Numbered from the stretch's first letter, positions 16,754-26,054 are shown. The stretch: 64,000 bases of DNA from JADZFO01 sp964512635 (GCA_964512635.1 CAZEJB010000003.1:124001-188000), one strand, 5' to 3'. Notes: generated from the sequence alone by a model not told the origin. A program made the numbers and translations.

Positions 16754-18286
16754 GTGAAACGTTTCAACATTGCCGGCTTTATCGGCATGCTTGCCGTCAT
16801 GGTTGGCCTGCTGGCCGCCGCCTACATCGCCGGCGCCGCCTCTGCCAGTACCGGCTCGGATCAGCCCCGCGGGCTTACCGGCCTGCTGGAGAGCTTTGTT
16901 CATGGCGGCAGCGGGTCGGATGGCAACCTGATCGACCGGGCCATGGCGCGCCTCAAGGACGAGTATTTCATGGAGATATCGCCCGAGGAGGAGACCAAGC
17001 TGCGCTATGCCGCCGTCCAGGGCATGCTCAACGCCCTGCGCGCGGAGCCCTACAAAGATGACTACTCCAACTTCTTCGACCCCGATTTCTATAAGGAACT
17101 TTCGGCCCAGACCGAGGGCCACTACGCCGGCATCGGCGTCCTGATGGGCCAGGACCTGCAGTATCCCTATCCGCGGGTCGAGCAGGTCTTCGAGGGCAGT
17201 CCGGCCGAGGCCAAGGGACTGATGAAGGACGACATCATTGTTTCTGTCGATGGTGAAAACGCCCGCAACATGATCCTTCCGGAAGTGGCGACCAAGATCA
17301 AGGGCGCGCCCGGCACTCCGGTCAAGCTTGAGGTGATTCGCCCGGCCAGCGGCGAGCTCGTGAAGTACGAGATTGTCCGCAGCGAAGTGATCTACAAGAG
17401 CGTTCAGGACGTTCACATGCTTAATGACGGGGTCGGTTACATCAAGCTGACCACCTTCGCCGAGAAGACCGCTGAAGATTTTCGTGCGGCGATGGAGAAC
17501 CTCTCCAAGCAGGGCATGAAGAGCCTCATCATCGACCTGCGCGACAACGGCGGCGGCCTGCTCGAGGCTGCTGTCGGGGTTGCTGACTGCTTCGTAGACG
17601 AAGGCATGATCGTTGAGGTTGCGGTGCGCTCGAAGAACCACCAGACTGAGAAACTCTTTGCCGACCCCAACAGCAAGAAGTACAAGATCCCGGTCGTGGT
17701 AATGGTCAACAGCGGTTCGGCCAGCTCCAGCGAAGTCCTTACCTCCGCTCTGCGTGATTATGGCGTGGCCCGTGTCTTCGGTGACCGCAGCTTCGGCAAG
17801 GGCGTGGTCCAGGCCGTCACGCCGATGGAGTGGGAAGGTCCGAATATCAAGTCCGCCCTGTCGGTGACCATCGGCAAGTACTACACCAAGAGCAAGACTG
17901 AGATCCACGGCAATGGTCTCGAGCCCGATCTCTGGTACAACTTCCAGAACGAGCTGACGGACGATGCCAAGCTCCAGGCCTACGACAAGCGCCTTAAGGA
18001 CCTGCAGAACGAAATGAACAAGGTCCGGGGCGAGGCGGCCACCTACATGCAGAATAAGGACGTCTCCCTGACCAAGGCCAATGCCATCGCTGCCCGTCTG
18101 GGCCGTGGCGAGGTTGTCGCCAACATGGCTGAGGTCAAGCCCAAGGAAGACGAGAGCACACCCTTCGACCTTCTCGCCGGGCGCACCCGTCATGACGAGG
18201 AAGAAAAGGAAGAAACGCCCGAGGCACCCAGGGAGGGAGCTGAAGGTGCGGCTGAGAAGTCCGCGCCGCCCGCAGGCGGGCAGTAA
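16754..18286 (+). CDS. ctpA: C-terminal processing protease (S41)
   Basis: 510 aa. Layout: N-terminal membrane anchor (FIGMLAVMVGLLAAAYIAG), a PDZ domain (GIGVLMGQD ... VFEGSPAEAKGLMKDDIIVSVDG, about 115-190), then the S41 catalytic domain with Ser in NSGSASSSEVLTSAL and Lys in GDRSFGKGVVQ. A charged low-complexity tail follows (about 440-510). CtpA-type proteases trim periplasmic proteins including murein hydrolases and their regulators, which fits its place behind ftsEX and the M23 gene. The start GTG 16754 follows a GGAGGG Shine-Dalgarno by 4 nt; the upstream in-frame ATG would lie before it. Confidence 0.92.
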   Translation: MKRFNIAGFIGMLAVMVGLLAAAYIAGAASASTGSDQPRGLTGLLESFVHGGSGSDGNLIDRAMARLKDEYFMEISPEEETKLRYAAVQGMLNALRAEPYKDDYSNFFDPDFYKELSAQTEGHYAGIGVLMGQDLQYPYPRVEQVFEGSPAEAKGLMKDDIIVSVDGENARNMILPEVATKIKGAPGTPVKLEVIRPASGELVKYEIVRSEVIYKSVQDVHMLNDGVGYIKLTTFAEKTAEDFRAAMENLSKQGMKSLIIDLRDNGGGLLEAAVGVADCFVDEGMIVEVAVRSKNHQTEKLFADPNSKKYKIPVVVMVNSGSASSSEVLTSALRDYGVARVFGDRSFGKGVVQAVTPMEWEGPNIKSALSVTIGKYYTKSKTEIHGNGLEPDLWYNFQNELTDDAKLQAYDKRLKDLQNEMNKVRGEAATYMQNKDVSLTKANAIAARLGRGEVVANMAEVKPKEDESTPFDLLAGRTRHDEEEKEETPEAPREGAEGAAEKSAPPAGGQ

Positions 18287-18327
18287 GCATCAGATCCCGG
18301 CTGCGCCGGGTCAAGCAGATTAATCGC

Positions 18328-18357
18328 GAGGGCGGGGGATTCCCCGCCCTCTTTCTT
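18328..18357 (+). terminator. Rho-independent terminator after ctpA
   Basis: Stem GAGGGCGGGG / CCCCGCCCTC with a GATT loop (18328-18351), followed by TTTCTT. It would end the wecG-ftsE-ftsX-M23-ctpA transcript. Confidence 0.8.
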
Positions 18358-18465
18358 GACTGGCCAGCACACCGACCGCGCCAGCTCCGGGTTCCGGCAA
18401 TCAGATGCAGTCCCTGTGACATAATCAGCCCGCCGCAAATCCAGCGGCAGGAGCATGGAGGAATT

Positions 18466-19053
18466 TTGAGCAGCGGCGCTTTCCCTATCATTCCAGACGA
18501 CGACGCCCCTACCCAGCAGCAGCAGCAGGCGCCGCCGGGGCCCGGGCAGCTGCCCGGCTACAAGCGCCCAATTCACCCGGACCAGCGCGTCGCCATCTTT
18601 GTCGACGTACAGAATATGTACTACGCTGCCCGCAACATGTATCAGCGGCGCCTCAACTTCGAAGCCCTGATGGAGAAGATCGTTGCCGGACGCCGTCTGG
18701 CGCGGGCGATCTGCTATATCGTGCAGTCCCCTGAGATCGACCAGTCTTCCTTTATCTCTTTCCTGCTGCAAGCTGGTTACGAGGTCAAAAGCAAGGAGCT
18801 GCGCCGCCGTCTTGATGGCTCGGCCAAGGGCGACTGGGACATGGGCATCGCCATCGATTCAATCGCCATTGCTGACAAGGTCGATGTCATCGCCCTGGTC
18901 TCCGGCGACGGCGACTTTTCCGACCTGGTGCGCCACCTCAAGGCCCGCGGCTCACGGGTCGAGGTCTATGCCTTTACCGGCTCGGTCAGTGAGGAGCTGC
19001 GCTCAGTAGCCACTGAGTTCGTTCTCCTCGACACATCAGTCCTCCTGTACTAA
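18466..19053 (+). CDS. NYN-domain (LabA/DUF88) ribonuclease-like protein
   Basis: 195 aa. Conserved Asp residues of the PIN-like NYN fold: IFVDVQNMYYAARN, GDWDMGIAIDSIAIA and LVSGDGDFSDLVRHL. The family is predicted to cleave RNA with bound metal. The first 35 residues are Gln/Pro-rich and probably disordered. The start is TTG 18466, supported by GGAGGA just upstream; a CATAAT box near 18419 could be the promoter. It is followed 7 bp later by an OstA-like exported protein. Confidence 0.85.
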   Translation: MSSGAFPIIPDDDAPTQQQQQAPPGPGQLPGYKRPIHPDQRVAIFVDVQNMYYAARNMYQRRLNFEALMEKIVAGRRLARAICYIVQSPEIDQSSFISFLLQAGYEVKSKELRRRLDGSAKGDWDMGIAIDSIAIADKVDVIALVSGDGDFSDLVRHLKARGSRVEVYAFTGSVSEELRSVATEFVLLDTSVLLY

Positions 19054-19060
19054 CAGAACC

Positions 19061-20416
19061 ATGAAACGGCCACTGCTCCTCAGCCTGCAGCAATCCACCT
19101 CAGCCCTGCTGGGGATGCTAATCGCGGCCGCGCTGTCTTTGCCCGGGGCTCCTGCCGCTGCGGCCCTGGAACAGCCGGGCTTTGTTGCGGATCGTGCTCC
19201 GGAAGCCCAGACCGGCAACCGCGAGTACGGCCGCTTCCTCGTCCTGCGTCCAGCCGAGTATTCGCGTTATGAGATCTCGCCTGACGGCCATGTGGTGATC
19301 TACTTTCCGCTTGGCGTTGAAGGCTGGTATATGGGCTACTACCTGCGCGCCGGCCAGCTGCGTTATGACCAGGCCACTGAAGTGGCCAGCCTCAGCGGCG
19401 GCGTGCTGTTCCGGATGCCAGGCTACGCCATCGCCTGCGCAGCCCTGACCCTCGACGGGACCACTGGCAGCGGAGAGATTCCCGGTACCCTCAGCGGAGT
19501 CTATGACGAACGCGGCCTGTACTTCCAGGCAGGCAAGGCTGCGTTGAGCTTCCCTCCGGGACTGGCCCGCCAGGAGCAGAACTTCAGCCTCAGTACTATC
19601 AGCCTCGATCTGCGCGGCGGGGTCAGAGCGACCGACAGCCTGCAAAACACCCTGCTGACCGAGTCCCTGCACTTCGACGGCCCAGGAGGCCGGATTCACA
19701 GTGGCGGCGAGTTTGACCTGCTGGTCAGCTCCAAAGACACTGAACCGCGCCCGGCACCTGTGCAATCTGGGGCTTATGGCCCCGGCGCCGCGCCTGCCTC
19801 AAGCCCTGCCGCGGGTGGGCCGCCGGCCTTTGTTAACTCGGGAAAGGGAGGCCCGCCAGACTTCGTCACCGGCGCAGCGGGTGGCCCGCCGCCTTTTGTG
19901 ACTGGCGGTGCCCCGCCGTCGTTTACTGATTTCAGCAGCATTGAGCTGTTCCCGCTGCTGGTGCATGGCAGCCGCCTGGAAGCTGTAATCACGCGCGAGG
20001 GTGGCCTTGGAGACCTCCGGGTGGAACAGCCCCTGCTGCGCACATCAGCCCTTGTCCTCAGCGCGGATCTCGCAGTCCTCAACCTGCCGGCGCTGACCGG
20101 TGATGGCGGTCCGGAATCCGAGCCCGCGCGACTGACCGGTCAACCCGTACAAGCCATTCTCAGTCAGGGGCCAGTGCGGCGTGTCATTCTCCAGGCCGAT
20201 CTAATCGCTGTGCAAAGCCTGCCGGATAAGGGCCACCGCCTGTTGCTGGAAGGCAATGCCAGCATCGATGCCCCTGAGGGCCGCCTGGCTGCTGGCGCGC
20301 TGAACGTCACCACCAAAGATGAGTCCTACAGTGTGGACCTGCCGGACGGCATCGACCTTGACTTCAATCTCTCCGCCCTGGGGGGCTCAGACCTGCTGTC
20401 CGGGGCCGGGGACTAG
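19061..20416 (+). CDS. Exported OstA/LptA-like protein with GGPPxFV repeats
   Basis: 451 aa with a signal peptide (residues about 15-38). Regular short strands such as YEISPDGHVVIYFP, YYLRAGQLRYDQATEVASLSGGVLF and AGKAALSFPPG resemble the beta-jellyroll of LptA/LptC/OstA proteins that ferry LPS across the periplasm; this is a pattern-level match only. Residues about 250-290 hold an inserted repeat, GGPPAFV, GGPPDFV, GGPPPFV, GAPPSF, with spacing near 13 aa. It is probably co-transcribed with the NYN and IPT genes (gaps of 7 and 5 bp). A structural comparison would be needed to confirm the LPS link. Confidence 0.5.
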   Translation: MKRPLLLSLQQSTSALLGMLIAAALSLPGAPAAAALEQPGFVADRAPEAQTGNREYGRFLVLRPAEYSRYEISPDGHVVIYFPLGVEGWYMGYYLRAGQLRYDQATEVASLSGGVLFRMPGYAIACAALTLDGTTGSGEIPGTLSGVYDERGLYFQAGKAALSFPPGLARQEQNFSLSTISLDLRGGVRATDSLQNTLLTESLHFDGPGGRIHSGGEFDLLVSSKDTEPRPAPVQSGAYGPGAAPASSPAAGGPPAFVNSGKGGPPDFVTGAAGGPPPFVTGGAPPSFTDFSSIELFPLLVHGSRLEAVITREGGLGDLRVEQPLLRTSALVLSADLAVLNLPALTGDGGPESEPARLTGQPVQAILSQGPVRRVILQADLIAVQSLPDKGHRLLLEGNASIDAPEGRLAAGALNVTTKDESYSVDLPDGIDLDFNLSALGGSDLLSGAGD

Positions 20417-20421
20417 TCGCA

Positions 20422-22635
20422 ATGACCCAGCGCCAGCCGCAGAAAGGCTTATGCGCCAGCGCGCTGGCAGCCTGCTTTTGCGCCTTGCTGACTCTGTTGC
20501 TGGCCCTTCCGCACACAGCACACGCCGAAGGAGCCATCACCCAGCTTGACCCGTCCAGCGTCAATCAGGGCGACACACTGCTTGTCACCATACGTGGAAC
20601 CGACCTGCCCACGGGTTCGGTGGTCGTGGAGTTCTTCCCGCAGCAGATCGCCGTGCTGTCGCTGCTCTCGGCCACTGACAGCGAGATCATGGTCCAGATC
20701 AAGGTTCCGCCCCTGGCGCCATCCGGGAAGTACAACGTCATCATCTACAACCAGCTCGGCGATGAAGTCACCGGCGATGGTCTGTTTACAGTCCTAAGCG
20801 ACCTCGTCACCCCTGTGTTCAGGGACTACGACCCCAAGGTCATCGCCCAGGCCAGCAGCGCATTTGCACTTGTCCTTAGTGGCGAACTGGTCAGCCGCGA
20901 TGCGGTTAACCATCTCTCAATGCAGTGGACCCAGGGCAACAAGCCGGTTGAAGGTATGGAAACCAGCTTCGCCTATGCCAGCCCGACGGCAGTATCGGTT
21001 GCCGTCACCGGCAAGCTGCCTGGGGGCAAGCTGGATGGCCGGGTGCTGCTCGACAGTAAGCCGATTTACTTCCTCTCCGTCGAGCTTCCAGGTGAAAAGC
21101 CGGAGATCTATGGCCACAGTCCCAGCCGCCAGGCTGTCAGCAGCGAGCCACTAACTTTCAAGCTGGTGGGAGCCAGCTTCAGCCGCTCGCTGATGCCGCG
21201 GCTCAGCGCCCGCCTGGTATCCATCCCGCCAAGCAAGAAGACCAAGCCCCAGACCTATAACGCGACCCTCAGCTTCGTGGATGAAGCCGCGCTCAGCCTG
21301 CAGTTCAGCGGCGCGCCGGAAGGCAAGTACACGCTCCAGCTCCTGCTGGACGGCTCGCCGGCCTACAGCGGCTCGGTGGAACTGCTGCCGGCGGACGCGG
21401 TAGTGCCCGATGAGCCGGCCATCACCCCGGGGCCGCCGGATTCGCCCCTTGACTCTGTCCCGCAGGACCTTCCCCCGGTCGATCCGCCGATCCTCGTCGA
21501 GCCGCTGACCGGCCCGGACTACGGGCTGCCGGATGACAGCCCGGCAGATGTGGCCATGCCGCTACCTCTTATGGATGTCCAGCCTGCCGTTATTCGCCCG
21601 GGTGAGACTGCGCGCTTCAGCCTGCAGCTCGACACTCTCGAATCCTATGTGCTCGACCGCCTGCAGCTAAGCCTGGAAGGGGAGGGCTGGAGCGAAGCGC
21701 CGGTCATGCAGGGTACCCGCGATGGTAATCTGGTGGCCGTCTTTGAGCTGCCGCAGCGCGACTGGCAGCCCGACGACAGTATCCGTCTGCGCGTGGTCGA
21801 CCCGCTTAAGCTCTATGCCCCGCACAACCAGTCGATCGCCCTCGAACTGCCCGCTGGCGAAGCGCCTGTAGAAACGCTGCCTCCCGATGAGCCGCCTGCT
21901 GTACATGTTACTGGAGATACCAGTACCGCCCCCGACATCGCCTCCAGCGGCTTCCGGCCCAGCCACGCCGATCAGCCGCCAACTCCTGAAGGAGCTGCAA
22001 GCCCCGCGGCTGAGCCAGAGTTCATCCCCGATGAGCCTTCGGACAATCCGCAGTCTGAATCCTCCGATCCTTCATCCGATACTTCATCAGATGCCTCTGA
22101 GAGCGCTGCTGATTCTTCCGGGGAGGCAGCCGCTGCCAACGCCGGCGCGGTCGAAGTCGCAACCGCGCTGCCGCCGGCCGATAACGATTCGACCGCAACA
22201 CAGGCTGAACCTGACGGCGACCCCGAAGCGCCCGCGGATAGCACGGAAGCTCCTGCCGTGACCGGCGATACCTACCTGCTGGAAGAGCAGGTCTTGCTGG
22301 GCGAGACTGGTTTTACGTTGCTGCTGGCCAGCGCGGCATCTGCCTCCGCGGCCCAGTGGTCAGCGGCGGTACTGAGCTCTGACGACGCCCTCCTGGCTGC
22401 CAACGCCGAGCGCTTTGACATCAGCGCAAGGGTGGCCCGCCGCGGCGGTCAGCAGAACATTGAGCTTAGTTTCACTCCGCGGGCCGGCGCCTTTGAACCG
22501 CTGGCCTGGAGCCTGCTGCTGGATTCCCTCTGCAGCGGAGAGAAAGTAGCGCTGAGCCTAAGCTGGCCCGAAGCTGCTTCCGGCCTGCCCGAGAAGCTGG
22601 ACCTGAAAGTCGTCTTCAGCCGCACCAGCGACTGA
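20422..22635 (+). CDS. Exported protein with IPT/TIG-like N-terminus and acidic linker, unknown
   Basis: 737 aa. A signal peptide (LAACFCALLTLLLALPHTAHAEG) is followed by an IPT-like Ig domain (TQLDPSSVNQGDTLLVTIRG ... PSGKYNVIIYN, about 35-120) and further beta-rich segments. Residues about 490-620 form an acidic Ser/Asp/Glu/Pro-rich linker that includes EFIPDEPSD. The C-terminus is again globular. It likely sits at the cell surface or in the periplasm; no enzyme motif is seen. Confidence 0.6.
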   Translation: MTQRQPQKGLCASALAACFCALLTLLLALPHTAHAEGAITQLDPSSVNQGDTLLVTIRGTDLPTGSVVVEFFPQQIAVLSLLSATDSEIMVQIKVPPLAPSGKYNVIIYNQLGDEVTGDGLFTVLSDLVTPVFRDYDPKVIAQASSAFALVLSGELVSRDAVNHLSMQWTQGNKPVEGMETSFAYASPTAVSVAVTGKLPGGKLDGRVLLDSKPIYFLSVELPGEKPEIYGHSPSRQAVSSEPLTFKLVGASFSRSLMPRLSARLVSIPPSKKTKPQTYNATLSFVDEAALSLQFSGAPEGKYTLQLLLDGSPAYSGSVELLPADAVVPDEPAITPGPPDSPLDSVPQDLPPVDPPILVEPLTGPDYGLPDDSPADVAMPLPLMDVQPAVIRPGETARFSLQLDTLESYVLDRLQLSLEGEGWSEAPVMQGTRDGNLVAVFELPQRDWQPDDSIRLRVVDPLKLYAPHNQSIALELPAGEAPVETLPPDEPPAVHVTGDTSTAPDIASSGFRPSHADQPPTPEGAASPAAEPEFIPDEPSDNPQSESSDPSSDTSSDASESAADSSGEAAAANAGAVEVATALPPADNDSTATQAEPDGDPEAPADSTEAPAVTGDTYLLEEQVLLGETGFTLLLASAASASAAQWSAAVLSSDDALLAANAERFDISARVARRGGQQNIELSFTPRAGAFEPLAWSLLLDSLCSGEKVALSLSWPEAASGLPEKLDLKVVFSRTSD

Positions 22636-22711
22636 TGCAGCGCAGAGCAACAATCAAATACTGCTTAGCTGTGTAGTCATTATTTAATGAGCCGGTCTGC
22701 ATTGTCTGTGT

Positions 22712-22717
22712 TAGTAT
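22712..22717 (+). promoter_or_regulatory. Possible -10 box TAGTAT of the receiver-PP2C gene
   Basis: TAGTAT ends 8 nt before ATG 22726, with no Shine-Dalgarno between. Confidence 0.45.
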
Positions 22718-22725
22718 CACTGGCT

Positions 22726-23982
22726 ATGCCGCTTTCCGCAGCAAATCAGGCTCGTCCCCGGGTCCTGCTCGTCGATGACGAGCCGGCCTACATTATGATG
22801 AGCAAAGACTGCCTTGAGAACTGCGGCTATGAGGTCGTGGTGGCCCGCAACGGCCGCGATGCCCTGGCCGCGCTGGCCGGGGGCGACATCGATCTAGTCC
22901 TCTGCGACATCATCATGCCCGTCCTCAACGGTGTTGAGGTGGTTAAGACGATCCGCAATAACCCTTCGACCCGCGAGATACCTGTCATCGTGATCTCCTC
23001 GATGACCGAGTACAAGGACAGGGTAGAGTTTTTCAAGCTGGGCGCCAACGACTATATGCCCAAGCCTATCGACCGCGGCGAACTGACCGCCCGCGTCAAT
23101 ATGCAGCTCCAGCTCGTCCAGCTCCGCCGGGAAGTCGCCACCATGAACGACACTCTGGCGGCCAAGAACTCGGCCCTGGAAGGCCATCTCAGCCGCCTAG
23201 AAGGCGACCTGCGCGTCGCCCGCGCCGTCCAGCGCGCGCTGCTTCCGGCTGCTTCCAGCCGGCTGGGCAATATAGATATTTACTTCGAGCACAACAGCAC
23301 AGACAAGCTCGGCTCAGACTTCATCGACTACCTGGTCGACGACCGCGGAGAGCTGCATCTGATCGTCGCTGATGTGTCAGGCCACGGCACGGCCTCGGCC
23401 CTGATCGCCGCGCAGCTTAAAGTGCTGTTCCACGAGATGACCCAGCGCAACCTCGACGCCAAGGGTCTGATCAACGAGCTCAACACGGCAGCCGTCCGCA
23501 CCCTGACCCGCGGCTATTACTTCACCGCGTCTTATCTGCGCTACGAGCCGGTCAGCAACTCGCTGTCGATTGTCAACGGCGGCCACACGCCGCTGCTGTA
23601 TCTCGACCGCGCCGGCTCCCGTATCCGCCTGGTGGAAAGCGATAACTCGCCGCTGGGCTTCTTTGCCGAGGAACGCTACGCCGAGATCAAGTTCACCCCC
23701 GGCGAGGGCGACATGATCGTCCTTTATACCGACGGGCTGACTGAGAACCGCAACTCCAGCAACCTGATGTTTGATGTCCAGGGTGTGATCGATGCGGTCA
23801 AGGGCTTCCGCGGCTCCAGCCCCAAAGACCTCGCCGGCAGCATCCTGCGCTCGGCCGAGAGCTTCAGCAACACCGCTGTAACGCAGTTCGGCGACGACGT
23901 CACGATCTGCGTGCTGGGCTTTGGGCCACCGACCGGCCAGAAGCTGATAGCTCAGCCCGGAAGCGTATCTGTCGGCCTCTAG
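22726..23982 (+). CDS. Response regulator with PP2C (SpoIIE/RsbU-type) phosphatase output
   Basis: 418 aa. An N-terminal receiver domain carries the acidic pair (LLVDDEP), the phospho-acceptor Asp (LVLCDIIMP) and the conserved Lys (MPKPIDRGEL). A coiled-coil linker (about 125-170) leads to a SpoIIE-type PP2C domain with metal Asp residues in LIVADVSGHGTASALIA and MIVLYTDGLTE. Such proteins dephosphorylate anti-anti-sigma factors in partner-switching circuits, activated by receiver phosphorylation. No cognate kinase or STAS gene is next to it. ATG 22726 was chosen over ATG 22687 because of the promoter position and because the receiver starts soon after. Confidence 0.9.
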   Translation: MPLSAANQARPRVLLVDDEPAYIMMSKDCLENCGYEVVVARNGRDALAALAGGDIDLVLCDIIMPVLNGVEVVKTIRNNPSTREIPVIVISSMTEYKDRVEFFKLGANDYMPKPIDRGELTARVNMQLQLVQLRREVATMNDTLAAKNSALEGHLSRLEGDLRVARAVQRALLPAASSRLGNIDIYFEHNSTDKLGSDFIDYLVDDRGELHLIVADVSGHGTASALIAAQLKVLFHEMTQRNLDAKGLINELNTAAVRTLTRGYYFTASYLRYEPVSNSLSIVNGGHTPLLYLDRAGSRIRLVESDNSPLGFFAEERYAEIKFTPGEGDMIVLYTDGLTENRNSSNLMFDVQGVIDAVKGFRGSSPKDLAGSILRSAESFSNTAVTQFGDDVTICVLGFGPPTGQKLIAQPGSVSVGL

Positions 23983-24047
23983 CCTGCCGGTCGTCAGTCG
24001 CCTGCACTGCTCGCATCAGCGCCAGTAACATAGCCCCAGGCTGCGCC

Positions 24048-24926
24048 TTAGGGCCCCAGCAGTATTGCGGCGCTGCTGCCCGCACTGAAGCCTGCCGGGA
24101 AGAAGTTGGTCAGGTACCAGTTGATCAGGTCGTGGCCAAAGAACATCGTGATATATGAGCCCAGCACCAGGAATGGCCCGTAGGCGATCGCAATGCCGGG
24201 CTTATATGTTTTGCGGATCATCTTCGGGATGATGATGCCGATGCCCAGCACGCCTCCCACAAAGACGCTGATCACCAGCATGCTCAGGGTCAGCGGCCAG
24301 CCAAAGAGGCTGCCGAGCCCCAGCGCCAGGAAGCCGTCCCCGTCGCCCATCGCGCCAAACTTCCAGAACAGGAAAAACAGGGCCGCGAGGCCGAGAGCGG
24401 AGAACAGGCTGGCCAGCCAGCCGCCGCTGAAAACGGTCCCCTGGGCCAGCCAGAGGAACAGGATCGAGCCGATACCGTGTCCGATCAGGATCTCGTTCGG
24501 GATGGTCTGCGTCTCGGCATCGATTATGAAAGTCAGGAAATAAAGGCTGGCAAAGTAGATCGCGAAGGCCAGATACCACCAGCTTGTCTTCGACTCCGGC
24601 ACGCCGGAGAAGCCATGGTTCGCCACCAGCCAGGCCGTCAGCAGCCACAGCAGGCCGTTGCCCAGCTCGACCAGCGGATAGCGCCAGGAGATCGGCGCCT
24701 TGCAGGCCCGGCACTTGCCGCGCAGCAGGATCAGCCAGGAAAACAGCGGAATGTTGTCGTACCACTTGATTTTCGCGCCGCACTTCGGGCAGTGGCTCGG
24801 GGTATTGACCCACTCGTGTTCCTTGGGGTCTTCCTGCGGCCAGCGGTAGATACAGACGTTGAAGAATGACCCGAAGACCAGCCCGAAGGCGAAGATCAGG
24901 GCATAGTGGATGGGCAAAAGCTGCAC
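24048..24926 (-). CDS. Type IV prepilin peptidase (PilD/GspO family)
   Basis: 292 aa. The cytoplasmic zinc-binding Cys pairs (HCPKCGAKI, GKCRACKAPI) and both catalytic aspartates (IIDAETQTIPNE and GAMGDGDGFLALG, the GxGD motif) are present, with about eight membrane helices. It cleaves and usually N-methylates prepilins or pseudopilins, implying type IV pili or a type II secretion system elsewhere in the genome. GTG 24926 lies exactly six nt after TATAAT; ATG 24932, two codons earlier, directly abuts the box and so is less likely. Confidence 0.92.
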   Translation of the reverse strand: MQLLPIHYALIFAFGLVFGSFFNVCIYRWPQEDPKEHEWVNTPSHCPKCGAKIKWYDNIPLFSWLILLRGKCRACKAPISWRYPLVELGNGLLWLLTAWLVANHGFSGVPESKTSWWYLAFAIYFASLYFLTFIIDAETQTIPNEILIGHGIGSILFLWLAQGTVFSGGWLASLFSALGLAALFFLFWKFGAMGDGDGFLALGLGSLFGWPLTLSMLVISVFVGGVLGIGIIIPKMIRKTYKPGIAIAYGPFLVLGSYITMFFGHDLINWYLTNFFPAGFSAGSSAAILLGP

Positions 24927-24932
24927 CCGCAT

Positions 24933-24938
24933 ATTATA
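24933..24938 (-). promoter_or_regulatory. -10 box TATAAT of the prepilin peptidase gene, leaderless start
   Basis: Minus-strand TATAAT, then ATGCGG (6 nt), then GTG at 24926. The box touches an ATG that is too close to be transcribed, which decides the start. Confidence 0.65.
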
Positions 24939-24985
24939 TGGCATCGGGTATGCGTGGCAGAGGCGCATGGATATGCGCCCAGGCT

Positions 24986-25014
24986 GGGAGCGCCAGCCTG
25001 AGGCTGGCGTCTTC
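24986..25014. repeat. REP-like hairpin (GGAGCGC family)
   Basis: GGGAG followed by CGCCAGCC-TGA-GGCTGGCG (24991-25009) and TCTTC. It has the same plan as the hairpins at 27117 and 35096. The rest of the 24939-25154 gap holds no gene; a short REP remnant (ggatcggaggggcc) is at 25124-25137. Confidence 0.6.
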
Positions 25015-25154
25015 CCATTGCCGACACAGCAGAGATGAGAAGAGTTACCAAGAGCAGCGGACCCACAGATACGAGTCGCAGACCAACAGAGCATGAATCT
25101 AGTCAAGCAGGGCAAGGCTATGGGGATCGGAGGGGCCCATGAGCGCCTTTCCGT

Positions 25155-26039
25155 CTACCTGTCCTCGTGCCCCGGCAGTTCATCCCCGCGCAGGCGGCCG
25201 AAGTGCGGCATCTGGCGCCAGAAGTGGTTCACCGGGTTGATCCCCCGGCCAAAGATCTCCGCGCTGCGCAGCGCGCCATTGATGAACTGCTTGGCCTCGC
25301 GGGCGGCGGAGGTCAGGTTTTCCCCCCGCGCCAGGCTGGCGCAGAGCGCCGCGCTGAAAGTGCAGCCCGTGCCATGAGTATGCTGTGTGTCGATGCGCTC
25401 GCCGTTCAGCCACAGCGCCCCGGCGCTGCCGGCCGCCGTTCCCCGCGCTTGCAGCAGCAGGTCGTCCGGGTCGCCCCCGCTGTGCCCGCCCTTGATCAGC
25501 ACTGCCCCGCAGCCGAGTTGCAGCAGCTCCTGCGCACTCGCCAGCATCTCCTCGCGGCTGCTGATACTCTCGCGGCCGGTCAGCGCCGCGGCCTCATGCA
25601 GGTTCGGTGTCACGACGGTGGCCAGCGGGAAGAGCTTTGTCTTCAGGGCCTCGACCGCGTCAGCTTCCAGCAGGCGAAAGCCGTGCTTAGAAATCATCAC
25701 CGGGTCGATCACCAGCGCCGGCCGCTGCGGCAGAGCCGCCAGGAAGCGCGCCAGTGTGCCGATTAGGGCTGCGTTGCCCAAAGCCCCGGTCTTGGCCGCG
25801 CTGATTCTGAAGTCGCTGAACACCGTCTCAAGCTGCTGCTCCAGCAGCTCCGGTGGCAGGGCGTATACGGCGTCGACGCTGCTGGTGCTTTGCGCGGTCA
25901 CGACCGTCAGCACGGTGCAGCCAAAAACGCCCAGTGAGCTGAAGGTCTTGAGGTCAGCCTGAATACCCGCGCCCGCGCCGCTGTCACTGCCAGCGATGCT
26001 CAGCGCCACAAATTGCCGATTGTCCCGTGTACTCTCCAT
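25155..26039 (-). CDS. thiD: Hydroxymethylpyrimidine (phosphate) kinase
   Basis: 294 aa. SGAGAGIQADLKTFSSLGVFG is the substrate-binding signature, VIDPVMISKHG the conserved middle motif, and DTQHTHGTGCTFSAALCA the ATP/anion-hole motif with catalytic Asp/Cys context. It phosphorylates HMP and HMP-P for thiamine synthesis. It lies 15 bp downstream of kpsF and is probably co-transcribed. No TPP riboswitch is seen; the promoter belongs to leaderless kpsF. Confidence 0.9.
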   Translation of the reverse strand: MESTRDNRQFVALSIAGSDSGAGAGIQADLKTFSSLGVFGCTVLTVVTAQSTSSVDAVYALPPELLEQQLETVFSDFRISAAKTGALGNAALIGTLARFLAALPQRPALVIDPVMISKHGFRLLEADAVEALKTKLFPLATVVTPNLHEAAALTGRESISSREEMLASAQELLQLGCGAVLIKGGHSGGDPDDLLLQARGTAAGSAGALWLNGERIDTQHTHGTGCTFSAALCASLARGENLTSAAREAKQFINGALRSAEIFGRGINPVNHFWRQMPHFGRLRGDELPGHEDR

Positions 26040-26054
26040 AGTCCGGTTCGCGGC

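Noticed and set aside
16703..18193. 496-aa open frame on the minus strand
   Set aside because: Antisense to ctpA, which has an intact catalytic domain.
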